Source: Sialis fuliginosa (taxonomy: Eukaryota; Arthropoda; Insecta; Megaloptera; Sialidae). Taken from it: a stretch of 64,000 nucleotides of DNA. The stretch lies in contig OY540810.1 of assembly GCA_961205875.1 (NCBI GenBank), forward strand, positions 4,712,001 through 4,776,000, in the 5' to 3' direction. Position numbers and translations under genes: made by a program. Under the pieces are notes generated by a model. That model was given only the letters and a program-made list of their open reading frames with translations. It made no database searches and was not told where the DNA came from. Below, in pieces: positions 1-11,615 of this stretch (position 1 is the first letter of the stretch; every line of letters begins with the position of its first letter).

Positions 1-172
1 GGTCTAATAGTTAAAAATTAGTTGGAAAGTTAGTTGCAAATAGTTGATTTCAAATTGTGTTCAATCAAACCAGTTTTCTGAAAACGATGGAGATATGTAA
101 TAAAAATTACAATAAATGCATTTTTACGCTATAGTTGAAAAACTATTTTTTCAATCTCTAGTAATTAATAAT
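1..172. other. AT-rich non-coding DNA
   Basis: No open frame, repeat or motif is recognisable in this opening stretch. Confidence 0.6.
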
Positions 173-214
173 TTATACGGCAGTTAGGGTAATGCGAAAA
201 TAGAAAATATGAGG

Positions 215-375
215 GTTGTTTGGGATATGACATCTCGGTTTTGGATTCCAATATGAAATTATTTCGGATACGGACACGTATACGAGTATGAAACTATCCG
301 AAATAACGATTTTGGTTTCGGAGGTCAGAATAGTTTCAGATATTCGATAGTTTTGGTTTCGAATATGCAGCTCTG
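215..375 (-). mobile_element. hAT-like transposon end, fragment
   Basis: On the minus strand the block begins CAGAGCTGCATATTCGAAAC at 375 and continues with repeated GAAAC/TCGAA words. CAGRGCTGCA starts are common for hAT terminal inverted repeats in animals. A small frame of 75 codons overlaps it but has no recognisable domain. The partner end was not found, so the left limit is approximate. Family placement rests on the terminal motif only. Confidence 0.35.
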
Positions 376-849
376 TAACATTTCTGAAGCATACTATCAA
401 TTAATGTTATTTTAAGTAACGTAATCATTTTAAATTAATTTAAAATAAATATTTTAAAAAATATATCGTTTATTTTGGATTATGTTAATAAAAAAATAAT
501 AACCACAGATAGTTTAGAATCCGATCTACGGTAACCGATCTTCTACATTAGTATAAGAGATGTAATTACATAAACAGGAAATGTGAATACGGCTTAAGTG
601 TATTACAGGGAAATCATATAAGGATTACCTCTACCTTTCTCTCACACAGGCACACTACACAAACACGAAATCGTTAAGGCTCCCCATTACTATTGCATTT
701 ACATTTAACGAGTATGTCTTCATTTAAACAATACTGTTTCTTATTATCCAATTAAAATTACATTTACTACCTTGTTATAGAAAATGGACGATACTTATTA
801 ATATTTTTAAATAATTTTTTAACAAACACTGATTTGTAATTATGATATA
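376..849. other. AT-rich non-coding DNA
   Basis: Nothing beyond AT-rich sequence and short A or T runs is seen here. Confidence 0.6.
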
Positions 850-1467
850 AGGTACTGGCACCAGTTATGGTCGCTATAAGAGCTGGGTTTATTGTTTTTG
901 TGATTGACGGGCTTCTTTTTGGTAATTTTCATGAACTCATGTTACCAATAAAATAATTAACCAAAGTCCGCAAATATAGTTTTTTTTGTTTTAAATTATA
1001 GCCTTTTATTTTGTTTATGTTTTTCTCCAGTAATGGATAAAGTAAAACCAGTAATGCGCACGCAATGATGAACACTTGCTATTGATTACAAAATGATAAG
1101 TACTACGACACAAAAGATATAAAAGAAAGAATCGTAAAATTTGAAACAATGTAAAGCAGTTGCTATTATAATATAATAAGTAGATAATAATTAAATTATA
1201 CTAATAATTAGTTTAAATGTCCATCATTTTGACATCTATTGGCCGATTGTCATCAAATCACGCTGTAAGACAGTTAAATGTATATTGATTAATATTCAGA
1301 AATGATAGTTATCAAATATTAACAAATATTTTTATAATTCAGTACATTTAATTTAAAAAATAGCCCAGTTCAATGTATATTGATTAATATTCAGAAATGA
1401 TAGTTATCAAATATTAACAAATATTTCTATAATTCAGTACATTTAATTTAAAAAATAGCCATTACTA
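850..1467 (+). mobile_element. MITE family A, copy 1 (right end missing)
   Basis: Starts AGGTACTGGCACCAGTTATG directly after TATA and runs collinearly with the copies at 4618, 11058 (reverse), 12617, 30847 (reverse) and 40500. Family landmarks are the GATTGACGGGCTTC block, a CATGAACTCATGTTAC block, CCAGTAATGGATAAAG and the TTGATTAATATTCAGAAATG block. It stops near GCCATTACT, short of the right terminal repeat seen at 11058. It carries an internal tandem duplication of about 95 bp (1278-1372 and 1373-1467). No coding capacity. The TIRs and apparent TA flanks suggest a Tc1/mariner-type non-autonomous element, but no transposase source is visible. Confidence 0.75.
1278..1467 (+). repeat. Internal tandem duplication, 2 x about 95 bp
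   Basis: The block starting ATGTATATTGATTAATATTC occurs at 1278 and again at 1373, each running to TTTAAAAAATAGCC. The two units differ at very few positions, so the duplication is younger than the divergence between family A copies. Other family A copies have this block once. Confidence 0.85.
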
Positions 1468-2207
1468 AAAAAATCATTTTTAGCAAATACATATATAAAT
1501 TATTTTAATGCATCAACGAATGGTATTTTGCTTACACTGGTTTTTCATTAAGCGAAGTCACGTAAGAAAAAGTAAAATTTATAAAGTAAATAGTTACTGT
1601 ACCTACGCATGTACATACAAACACATCATCATTAGTTTTGTAATTCATGACTCTGTAAAATATAAACATATAGAAATCTATTATGCCGGCGCACGTAAAC
1701 TTATTTCATTCATTAAATATGCTGTTATAGTATACAAATATAATTAAATAAGAGGTGCTTTACACAGCCATCAAAAGATAAATGGAAGCCAGTGAAAATT
1801 TACATACAAGTATTAATCGTGTGTTTATTTTAATGTTAAACATGTAATATTCTATTCTAAAACAAAAACAAAACAATAAAGGTGTTAACGAAGATGTTAT
1901 TATATATAATTATTAATTATTATAAATAAATTTCAAACATTTTTTAATAATGTATACGTTTTTTTACGTAGGTAGTATAAAAGTATCTAAAAGAATCTCT
2001 CCTCCCCCAGAAAATGGTGTCCTAAAAAAATATTTTGGAAAAAAAGAAAAATTTTCAACGAGCAATAGGATTTCACGATTTCAGTGACCAAAATCTGGGG
2101 TTTATTTTCATTTATATTTTGTTTGATAAAAAAAATATTTTTTTATTGATTTAAGGTATAAAATGCTACTATATTTACGATTAGAGAAATTAAAGAAACT
2201 ATTTAAC
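1468..2207. other. AT-rich non-coding DNA
   Basis: The 79-codon open frame at 1508-1747 has AT-driven composition, no recognisable domain and no splice context. Nothing else is supported. Confidence 0.55.
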
Positions 2208-2573
2208 CAGGGCTGTGGAGTCGGTACAAAAACCTATGACTCCGACTCCTTTATTTTTTACTGTCTGACTCTGGCTCCGATTCCGACTCTATACTGTACA
2301 AAAAGGTAGCACAATTTCTAAATATCCGAATTATCGCTTTCGATTTAATCCATATAATAATTAAACACTACAAAAGCAATTTATATGATCGAAAAGAACG
2401 TATGATAAGCAAACAATTTAATTGAAATAATCGATTTTACGAAAGTGCAAAAATTAAGGAAAAGCAGAAAAGACAATTTCGTATAAAATTTCGTGTAAAA
2501 AAGTAAAAACCATTATTTAATTAAAGGAGTCGGAGTCGGTAACTTTTTTACCGACTCCGACTCCACAGCCCTA
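2208..2573. mobile_element. hAT-type MITE, GGCTGTGGAGTCGG family
   Basis: The left end reads CAGGGCTGTGGAGTCGGTAC and the right end ends CCGACTCCGACTCCACAGCC followed by CTA, giving TIRs over 20 bp with the last base mutated. Subterminal regions are rich in GACTCCGACTCC words on both sides. The flanking 8-mers TATTTAAC (2200-2207) and GTTTTAAC (2574-2581) match at 6 of 8 positions, as expected for a decayed hAT target-site duplication. At 366 bp with no frame it is non-autonomous. CAGGGCTG...CAGCCCTG ends with 8-bp flanks are standard hAT characters. Confidence 0.85.
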
Positions 2574-3139
2574 GTTTTAACCTAATTTTAAATGATGCAA
2601 GATTAACAATTTCATATTTAAATTTTGTATCCGTGTGAAGGGGCACTAATAAACTAACCGGCGGTGAAGTAATACAAAGTAACAAATATACAACATGTAC
2701 AAATGTACATATGTGTGGATACATATGTCAGGTTTTATATCTGTAATAAAATCTTTTGTAATTACATTACCGTCAATGTGTACACTGCCGGTAAAATTAT
2801 ATCTATATAAAAATCTGATCCATAAAAAATGAAAATAAAAACAGTGAACTTTCAATGCACATTAAATTAATTAAAAATTTCCTTATGCAGAAGTCGGAAT
2901 TAAAAAATAATACAGCTTAATATTCTTTTAGATTTCGCGATAAAGACAATAATGCGTATATTTAACGGTGTGTCGAAATACCAGCAATAAAAAGTGGATA
3001 CACGTTCTTATTGAACGTATCGAATGCATTTCACCTAATGTTAAATATTTCAACATTGCAATATATAATAATAATATTTTATATCATCCTTAATATTTCT
3101 TGTAAGAATATGTATAAGGATGGCAGGAATTTTTAGTTT
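2574..3139. other. AT-rich non-coding DNA
   Basis: A 69-codon frame on the minus strand (2646-2855) is unremarkable. No repeat or regulatory motif is supported. Confidence 0.55.
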
Positions 3140-3239
3140 TCTATATTTTCAGAAGTCCCTTAAAATTTTAAATCGATAAAAAAAATTAAGAAGACCCTGA
3201 CAATTTTCAAAAATTATGAAATTATATTTTTATTTCTTT

Positions 3240-3535
3240 TAATTAAACTTTTCACTGTCTGATTCCTAAAATTCATAGCAAAATATCAACATTAGGTCGC
3301 TCAAGAATTAAAACAATTTTTTTTGACCATTTTGAGCAATATTTTAATTTTTATTTAAATTTTATTTTATTTTTAATTTCAACCAGAAGGTTTTTTAAAT
3401 TTTACATTGAAAAATTGAAAAATTCTTGATCGACATCTAACTGTAAGTACCAATTAATATTTAGCTCAGAAAATTTAAGGAATTTTATTATAATCAATTA
3501 TAAAAAAAAACAATCAGATAATGAGAAACTGAATA
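3240..3535. repeat. Degenerate inverted repeat, old foldback remnant
   Basis: The left side CTGTCTGATTCCTAAAATTC ... TTAGGTCGCTCAAGAATT resembles the reverse complement of 3420-3525 (ATCTGATTG ... TTAGATGTCGATCAAGAATT). The arms are interrupted by many differences and indels and the centre is nearly pure A/T. Probably an old palindromic element; the AT bias makes part of the match uncertain. Confidence 0.35.
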
Positions 3536-4617
3536 AAAGAGATTTAAAAATCTCATTTTTTATGTTCAAAAAGCCGAAAATCAAAACTTTTTACAAAAAC
3601 AAGAAATGCATGCAGAAAACTTGAAGTAACCTTCTTCTTCAACTAAAATATTCATAGAGTATAAAAATAATGAAAATCTAAACTACCTTTTTAGAAACAT
3701 ATACATTGAATTTCTTTTTAAAAGCTATCAGTCTATTACAATCATTCCCAATAATGATAACATTTTCTGAACAATTTAACCTATTTCACTGAAAACTGAA
3801 ACGAAAATCGATTTAATATTAGTCCGATATCGGGCTTATTCAAATATTATACTAAAGCGTTACCCCAATATGAATATCATTTGCATATCACAGAGAATGA
3901 ATTTCTTTAATTTCTGAGCGGGCAACCTTTTTTAAACTCACAGAGAAAAAATCTATTTGCAAATGAATCTGTCAGACTAATTTCAAAATTTATACACACT
4001 TTTTACATATATATTAATTAACAAAAATTATACACACGCTAATGCAGTATAATGAAACATACGAGACTGTTTTTATAAGCAATAAAATCTTTTATAATTA
4101 AGTTAAAATAAAAAACAGCAACAATGATGCAGTCGCAGCTCTAGCTCCGCAGTGTCGACGCGACGATGTATTTTAGCAACCAACTCTAATGTATGTACGT
4201 ATGTGTAATGTGCAGTGCATTTGTTACATAATGTATAATAATTATTTACGTAATTGTTCCTTATTTACTACTATGTATTTGGAGAAGACGAACGATATAA
4301 TATGCTCGTATAATAAAGTTGTAAAATTAGTTTGTTGCAATTATCATACATTTTCTATTTATGGAGAACAATATTTCTTGTAAGATATATGTTTGATATT
4401 AATATTATCCTTTTATGAAGTATGTTTTAATTGCAAAATTGAAGCGTAGCTGCCTCATATACTTGTTTAAATATGTATGTAATAAGTATATATGCTGTAA
4501 AACTTATGCAGCGAGATTAAATTGCATAGCTACATATAGATGAAAGCGTTTGTTATCATGTAATATTTATTTACAGAATAATAATAATAGATAAATGAAA
4601 TATTACAGAACTCTATA
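3536..4617. other. AT-rich non-coding DNA
   Basis: No family-level match is seen. A slightly GC-richer patch at 4126-4165 (CAGTCGCAGCTCTAGC, then GTCGACGCGACG) is too short to interpret. Confidence 0.5.
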
Positions 4618-4777
4618 AGGTACTGGCATCAGTTATGGCCGCTATAATTGCAAGGTTTACTGTTTTTATGATTGACGGGCTTCTTTTTGGTAATTTTCAT
4701 GAACTCATGTTACTAATAAAACAAGTAACTCTTTATTTAATCAATTTAATTACCAAAGAACGCAAATATAGATTTTT
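4618..4777 (+). mobile_element. MITE family A, copy 2 (left-end fragment)
   Basis: Begins AGGTACTGGCATCAGTTATG after TATA and follows the family consensus through GATTGACGGGCTTC, CATGAACTCATGTTAC and AATTTAATTACCAAAG, then breaks off at AATATAGATTTTTT. Only the left 160 bp remain. Confidence 0.75.
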
Positions 4778-6621
4778 TACAAAATTCTAAGTGGGTCTGC
4801 CCCCTTAATTAATGAATAATTGAATTATTCATTTCAAGATTAATTATCAAATAGTTTTAAATAATCTTTTAAAATAAGATTATCGAAGAGATTTATAAAT
4901 AAATATTATATCGTCTCGTCCAAATCTAATGCACTCTCGTTTCGGCGTACAGTTATATTTTTGGGAAATCATATTTGGAAGGTGTGTACAAAATTGTATG
5001 AATATTTATAAATGCATCAACGTTCATATATATGTATACATGTAACAGTATTAAGGTAAATCCTCTAAATATAAAACAGGCCCCTGTAGGCCTGGGCGGA
5101 CTCTAGTCATCCATAAAACTCACATCCTCTTTAACGGTGTTCGCTATGTATAAATTTTAAAATTGTTCTCGTGAGATTTTCATCTGTTTTTACTTCTTAT
5201 TTCTTTGTTAGACGTTTTCTGTAACTTGTATATAGTTGTACAAACATTACTGTTTCTATTATTACATCGTTAATTATTTATTTAATTTAAACTGTTATTT
5301 TATTAACACATGCATAAAGCATATGCAAATTAACAGTACAGTAAACTAATAATAAAAATACTTACATAAAAAAATATTCAGATATCGGAGATTAAAATGT
5401 TTTGACATACCTGAAACAAAAAAAAAAGTGTTGTTAGAAAAAAAGTAAATATTTATATAAATGTAACATCTCCAAAGAAAAATTCAAAGTAATATTTATA
5501 TACACACAAATGTAATTATATATGTATATTGAACTGAATATAAAATTCCAACATGTTTTATAAATATTTAATAAAACAGAAAAATCAATACATATCTAAT
5601 ATACATAATATTTACAAATATTTGAGCTGTCTAGTCAAGGTAATATTTCCCTTTAAAGTCAATGAAAATGGATATACCAGAGGCGTATATATTATGTTTG
5701 CGTAAACAATACATCAAAAAAATTGTCAGGTTCATATACATATCTCGATAACGTGAACGCAGATTTTATTATCAAATGGATGCATAGTTGAAATTTCAAA
5801 AGGTTTTACCACATACTTTGAAAGTTATTATTTTTTTTTAATTAACATGGATTCTTATGACAAAATGGTGTATTGACGGTTAAATTCCAATAAAACACAT
5901 ATTCAAGCACCGAGAAAAATCTACAATCTTTACAACACGTTATTTACATATTTAGGTACAAGTTTCATAAAAAATTTTATACATATTCAGTAATTAAATT
6001 GCGAGAAAAAATAATTATTGCTGAAAAATATTGAAAACAATAAAAACAATGGCGTATTTAAAATTTAAATTTAATTACATATTTTTTTTTATTCCACGTT
6101 TATGTTTTAAATTGTGTTATTTAATAATATTTTAATTTCTAAACTCATTTATAAAATAATAAAATACACAAATAAAAATTTTCATGTTATCAAAAATATT
6201 CATTTTTTGGCTGTAATAACAGTTAAAATGCGAAATAAGGTTTTAAACATAAATGCTACTATTGTTTATATAGTGTATAAATGAATTTGACTTTTCTACA
6301 AGCTTTATAATGAATAATTCATAATTATCATTTTGATCGTTCATTGCATCTAGATAAACATTATTTTTGACTCAGACTGTACCTGCCATTCATCTATTCA
6401 AATCATAAACAATGGACTGAAAAACTGATTCTCTGTAGCCTTTGAGTAAAATCCAATTAAGCATTTGATATTGCTGTTATTATTTTTATGAAGGTACAAA
6501 ATCTTAATTTAAAATATTTTCAACCCACCGAAATATATTTTCTCGTTAGACAAGTAACATAGATCATAGTTTATAAAATGTGTTTAGAATTGAACAGGCA
6601 ATTCGAAAATGTGAAAATATA
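4778..6621. other. AT-rich non-coding DNA
   Basis: Contains small palindromes (around 4808-4835, and CAGGCC/GGCCTG at 5083-5100 with 6-bp arms) and many A/T runs. No coding, RNA or transposon feature is supported in these 1.8 kb. Confidence 0.5.
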
Positions 6622-6911
6622 TAGGGTGTTCCTTTTGAAAATTTTGAAAAAAATTAAGTTCAGAGTTTTGATACATCCTGTACAAAGAATACAATTTTGT
6701 AAATGTTTGATGTAATATTGCAATAATAGAGCATATGCCAAAACTATTATTAAATATAATATGTCAATTTTCTTATAAAAATGGTAATAATTTCTAAACC
6801 ATTCAGTATAATCCCACACATAAATGCTTTTAGATTAGCAATCAAAAAAATATACATTGTATTTAAAAAAACATAACTTTGATTTGTAACGCACTTATGG
6901 GACACTCTATA
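6622..6911. mobile_element. Mariner-type MITE, GGGTGTTCC ends
   Basis: The left end TATAGGGTGTTCC and the right end GGGACACTCTATA are inverted copies (TATAGRGTGTYCC) about 290 bp apart and flanked by TA. A further inward-facing end, GGGACAGCCTGTATA, lies at 7021-7035, so two insertions or a nested pair are possible. TATAGGGTGT ends with TA duplications are typical of Tc1/mariner-type elements. The 82-codon minus-strand frame inside has no recognisable domain. Confidence 0.5.
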
Positions 6912-7035
6912 TAAATGGTACTATTTTTAAAATATGCTGTTTGTCTATCCTGACAAGTTTTGTGTTTAAAGTTTTCTTCAATTTGTTATAATAAATGAAA
7001 TATTGAACTTTGACAGAGTCTTGGGACAGCCTGTA

Positions 7036-7369
7036 TATGTATTTTATAAACATTATTGATATTGGTGTTCCACATTTGAAAAGAAAAGGTTGAGAACCAA
7101 TGACAATTAGTTAAATAACAGTAGAGTGGTTTGTGGACTTAATTAATTGCCTTTTCTTTCTTATAGTATATCAATGTTTACTGATGCACAAAAAATAGAA
7201 TTATTTAACTAAATCACTTTTCAGTGAAAGTAGTCACCTATGTTGTGGTAAGATAGTAGTTATGTATTTTATTGCTTTGGTTTCATTTAATCAGGTTTTG
7301 AAAATGAGCGGAAGCGACAAAAATATTAACTTAAAATTTAATACTGTACTCAAAAACACATCCTAGAAA
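7036..7369. other. AT-rich non-coding DNA
   Basis: A hAT-like scrap (AGGTTGAGAACCA, 7087-7099) is the only hint. Nothing else is supported. Confidence 0.45.
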
Positions 7370-7454
7370 TACGGCCCGTTAGACATGCACGCACGCACAA
7401 TGTCACGTAAACATTTTAAATACGAATTTCGATGAAAAATGATATGTAAATAGC

Positions 7455-7665
7455 TGTAGAGCGGCGACGGTGAGTCTGTTGCTCTCCGGGTCTTTGTCGG
7501 GCCGATGTATAAAACACCCATCAATCATTTACAAAACACGGTAATACGCTTTATCGGACGCGGAGACGCGCGGCCGCAGCCGGCTCCGTCACCCGCGGCG
7601 AGCATACAACAACACGCGCCTGGATATCTCGCCGGCCCCTTAACTAAGACCCCCCCTCTTCTATA
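7455..7665. promoter_or_regulatory. GC-rich island, candidate promoter or first-exon region
   Basis: An abrupt GC- and CpG-rich block (GACGCGCGGCCGCAGCCG and similar) stands within AT-rich surroundings. It includes TATAAAA at 7508-7514, an ATCAATCA homeodomain-type word just downstream, and a donor-like CGGTGAGT at 7468-7475. No frame in it resembles a protein and no transposon end is visible. CpG-rich islands in AT-rich insect genomes often mark conserved enhancers, promoters or untranslated exons. Direction and target gene are unknown. Confidence 0.4.
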
Positions 7666-7799
7666 AGTGCACACTGTATGCATAATTATTACTTCTATTA
7701 TTTTAATAACACACGTTTGATATTACTTTTGAAAATATACAAGTTTTCCCGAGTTGCAATGCAAAAAAACTGTATCAGTAAATTAATATCTACCTTATT

Positions 7800-8491
7800 A
7801 ACTTCCCAACTGGAAGTTATTGTAATCGGTCTGAAAATCAAAATCAAAAATTGCAACATAATTGTATGTTTAAGTTACTATAGCTAGTATATTTATAGTA
7901 TTTTCAGAAAGATGTACGTATGTGCGTGTCATTTTTTACGTTCACGAAATCTCGTAAATAAAAAATGCTATTGACTTCGTTGGGGTGCAAATCGAAATGT
8001 CTTGACGTGATTATGATCCGAAAGAAAGGATTTTTCGAAATTCAACCCCTAAAGGGGTGAAAATTTTTTTTTTTTGGTCGGATTTACTTGAAACTTATTG
8101 TTAGTATAAATACTCTACAATACCAATAATGAAAAATGTATTTCAGTATTTTATTTGTTATGCGTGTCTAAACAGCCATAGAAGGGGTGAAAGGCGAAAA
8201 CCACCCTCAAAATTTGAATTTTAAATATTAATAAATAAACAATTCAAGATGCTTTGGAAACAAAGATTAGTTATTATAAAAACAAATGCAATTTAATTCA
8301 AAAAAGGTGTGTTATATTATTGACATTAGGATATTAGAAAACTAATATTCATAATACAAAGGTGAGTTTTATTTCTGACCAATTCCATCAAAATTTTTCA
8401 TATACATATTAAAAAAATATTCACATAAACTGTATCGAAATAATAAATAATCAGTATTCAAGTATTTATAATCATACCGTGTTGGGAAGTT
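7800..8491. mobile_element. Element with 11-bp TIR AACTTCCCAAC
   Basis: AACTTCCCAAC at 7800-7810 and GTTGGGAAGTT at 8481-8491 form a perfect 11-bp inverted pair. The interior has words familiar from dispersed insect repeats: GAAGTTATTGTAATCGGTC near the left end, a run containing TCACGTGA-like words, and the small palindrome ACCCCTAAAGGGGT (8045-8058). No coding capacity. The TIR pair could be coincidental for such a short word, so the element limits are tentative. Confidence 0.4.
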
Positions 8492-9239
8492 GATTGTGTG
8501 GACCTAAACGGTCTCACCCCAACCCAAAGCTTGTTTTATATTAAATTATAGTTGTAGTTATTAAAATTTATTTCGATAACCATTTTTATTCCTAGAACTG
8601 ACTATTCTTGACTAACCCCCCCCCCCCCCCCCCTGCTCCCAATATAGCTCTATAAGCCTCTAGAAATATATAAATAACATATGTACATTAAGGTGATATA
8701 AAATGATAACTTTACATTCCCCAAAATATTCTGCATTGAATTAAATGTCAAACATTCTTACAATGTGATTGATAACGTAAATGTTATCACGCCTTAACAT
8801 AATTGATAACACAAATTTGCTAGTAACGCTCACGTACGAGCAAACAATTCCTTTAATTTTATGTAAACCGCACTACAAGTAGACATGCATGTCTAAAGAA
8901 TATTCTGATTTGTCATTTCTAATGTAAGGTTCGCACGCACAGCATCTTACTTTAAATAATTAATTAGTGTGACTCATAAGTAAAACAAAATGTCAAACAA
9001 ACGAAAATCGATGAGTTTAAAGACAAAACACAAGAAACTGAATTGAAAGAACATTTTTTATCCTATTCTGCCTCATCTTTTAGTTGTTTTATCGGAAATG
9101 ATCCAGATTTTGAATGAAGCAGTGCAGTAAAAAATATACGTTAAATTCATTAACCTGGTACAATGAGATGTAATGGGAAAAGAAGAAGCAAAGCATTTCA
9201 CGCTAAATTAATTTTAATTTAAAAAATTCTAAACGTCAC
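8492..9239. other. AT-rich non-coding DNA with poly-C tract
   Basis: Holds an 18-base C run at 8616-8633. Otherwise no repeat family, gene or RNA is recognised. Confidence 0.5.
8616..8633 (+). repeat. Poly-C microsatellite, 18 C
   Basis: An uninterrupted C homopolymer in AT-rich DNA. Length is likely polymorphic and assembly-sensitive. Confidence 0.9.
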
Positions 9240-9650
9240 TTCATTTCGTAAGTATTAATTCGCATAATATTTTCATTTTGCTTCCTCGCAATTTCGAAGA
9301 TATAAGAAGCTTTGTGATCGTTTCAGATTGAAGAAATTTTTTTTAAATTGATCTTTACGTTTCACGTCAAGACAAACACTTTTCGTACCGTGTCTGTCTG
9401 TCTGTCCGTCCGTCTGTACCTTGAATCCTTGTCACACACATAACTCTGAACCGATATTGTTGAAACTTGGTCGGATGGTTGGGTCTGGCTTGAGGATGGT
9501 ACCATTTCAAAATCATCAAAATCGAGTGTAAGGGGGGAGGGGTGATATTGCAAAATATTTATTTTTTCAAGATATCTCAAGAACGACACATGTTACGTGA
9601 AAATTTTATATATTTTTTGTAGAGCATTAAATTTCCTATAATTTTCTAAT
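9240..9650 (-). repeat. Dispersed repeat family B, copy 1
   Basis: Read on the minus strand it contains, in order, GAACGACACATG-type sequence near TCAAGATATCTCAAGAAC, a CCCCTCCCCCC tract, AAACTTGGTCGG-type words, a GACAGACAGACAGAC run and AAGCTTCTTATATCTTCG. The same order appears at 17440-17580 and 44150-44490. The short frame it holds shares the peptide MSFLRYLEKINIL with 17494-17533, but this reflects repeat homology, not a gene. No TIR was identified; class unknown. Confidence 0.65.
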
Positions 9651-10357
9651 AAATAAAATTACTTACTACAAAAATTAACAAATCGTTAAAATGTGTACCA
9701 TATACCTAATCGTTTTGGCAACTATAATAATTTCTCATAGACCACGGGACAATTTTCTTTTTTTATTATAACAGGCCCTAACCAGAGAGGGGAAGTATAA
9801 TTCCATGTAAATAGTTAAAAGTTGTATTTATTCGTGGACCACACAAGTTTTTTCATGTGCTGTATGCTTTATGAAGCCTGCAGGCCGCTAGTTAGACAGC
9901 ACTGGCTTATTACAGTACAGAAAATAGTCACAAGTGTTTATATTTAAGCTTTTTCAAGGAAAACTTCATTAATCTGAATTTTAAAGCTTTTATATTGCTA
10001 ATTGCGAGAATGTATCGAAATAAAAATATAAATATTTTCTACATTTAAAATATTTGAGGTTACAGAAAATATAAATTATCTTATTTTAACAATAATAATA
10101 AACGTTACTTATTGTTCAAAATACACAATAAACTTAAGTACACTTTGCTCATGAAATAAATTTAAATGATTTAAAGATGAGATGGATATTATTAACTTAA
10201 GAACTTAAGTTAATACTAGTTAGGTTAAGATTGAAACTGTTGAAAATACTCAGAATATGTTCAATATAACGTGAAACGAATCTCCGGTAATTTAACTTAA
10301 TAAGCCACCACTTAAACTCACTATTTTTCAACCTTTCAAATTAGATTTATGCGTACC
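9651..10357. other. AT-rich non-coding DNA
   Basis: Nothing supported. A small GC-richer patch at 9880-9902 is not interpretable. Confidence 0.5.
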
Positions 10358-10400
10358 AGTGGCGTATTTAAAATTTGCGAAAAAGGGGTTACTGAGTGTA
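10357..10400 (+). mobile_element. CAGTGGCGTA-type transposon end, fragment
   Basis: CAGTGGCGTATTTAAAATTT resembles the CAGTGGCG starts of widespread non-autonomous hAT elements. Similar words occur at 39479, 43915, 49487 and 50619 in this window. The right end was not located. Confidence 0.35.
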
Positions 10401-11057
10401 TAAAATAGTATATGCATGTAAGGTATACATATTCAAAAAACAACATTTTTTTATAATTTATTACTATTCTTTCTTGACAAAACATAAAATATAACTGTGA
10501 CATAAATTCATACTAGAGTTAATAAATAAAAAAATAGCGAAATAAAAAAACATATAGCATATCTAATCTCCTAGCGACATGTAGTTTTGCTGTACCTTAT
10601 AAAATTTGATTTATGTGAAACCCCTAATGTTCACACCGTCTTTTACGACTTGTAGTTTTTTTAAGAAAAAAAATCTATACAGACTTGTTAAAATATATGG
10701 AGTCTGTAGCGAGCGTTGCTAGTATATCACAATGCTCGTATACAATGCGTACCTCAGATACCACAACCAAGTCTCACTATCATAAATGTAATCGTAGATC
10801 ATCTTCTAAAGTGGTTTAGGTTAACAACTGGTATTTAACTGCTGGCTTTTATTAAGTTTACAAGTAAGATACTATAATACAAGTAATGAACAAAGGTCTA
10901 ATGCAAGGCTCTGTAAATAAATCATATATCATTTTATGTTGGAATATCGGCGAGTAAGACTTATTATTAGGCATATTGTTAAAAATATGTGTATAACGTA
11001 ACAAATATTTGTTATGTTTATGCTTTGTTCGTAAATTAAATTGCATATATATGTATA
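10401..11057. other. AT-rich non-coding DNA
   Basis: No supported feature. A slightly GC-richer patch near 10700-10760 is uninterpretable. Confidence 0.5.
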
Positions 11058-11615
11058 CGGTAGTGGCACCAGTTTTGGCAAGGACCCCAGTAATGGCAAA
11101 TTTTTAATTAAATATACTGAATTAGAAATATGTGTTGATATTTGATTACTACCATTTCTGAATATTAATCTATGTACATTTAACTGTCTTATAGCGTGAT
11201 TTGATGACAATCGGTCAATAGGTTTCAAAATGGTGAACATTTAAACTAACTATTAGAATAATTTATTTATGATTAATATATTATCATAGCAACTGCTTGA
11301 CATTGTTTCAAATTTGACGATTTTTTCTTTTATATTGTGTCGTAGTATTTATCATTTTGTAATCAATAGCAAGTGTCCATCACTGCGTGCTCATTACTGG
11401 TTTTATCTTTGCCATTACAGGAGAAAAAAACATGAACAAAATAAAAGGCTATAATTAAAAAAAAAAAAACTATATTTGCGGACTTTGGTAATTAAATTGA
11501 TTAAATAAAAAGTTTTATTTCTAACATGAGTTCATGATAATTACAAAAAACAAGCCCATTAATCCAAAAAAACCGAAAAGTTGCTCTTATAGCGGCCATA
11601 ACTGTGCCTTTACCT
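11058..11615 (-). mobile_element. MITE family A, copy 3 (full length)
   Basis: The only copy here with both ends. The right terminal repeat reads CGGTAGTGGCACCAGTTTTG at 11058 and the left ends GGCCATAACTGTGCCTTTAC at 11614. The GGCACCAGTTNTGGC core is inverted between the ends. Beside the TIRs lie further inverted words CCAGTAATGG / CCATTACTGG. It is about 558 bp, reverse-oriented relative to copies 1, 2, 4 and 6, with TA next to both ends. Overlapping short minus-strand frames are shadows with no domain. Confidence 0.85.

Noticed and set aside
9362-9589. Minus-strand 75-codon frame sharing MSFLRYLEKINIL with 17494-17700
   Set aside because: The shared peptide comes from two copies of dispersed repeat family B; the frames diverge at once and lack any domain.
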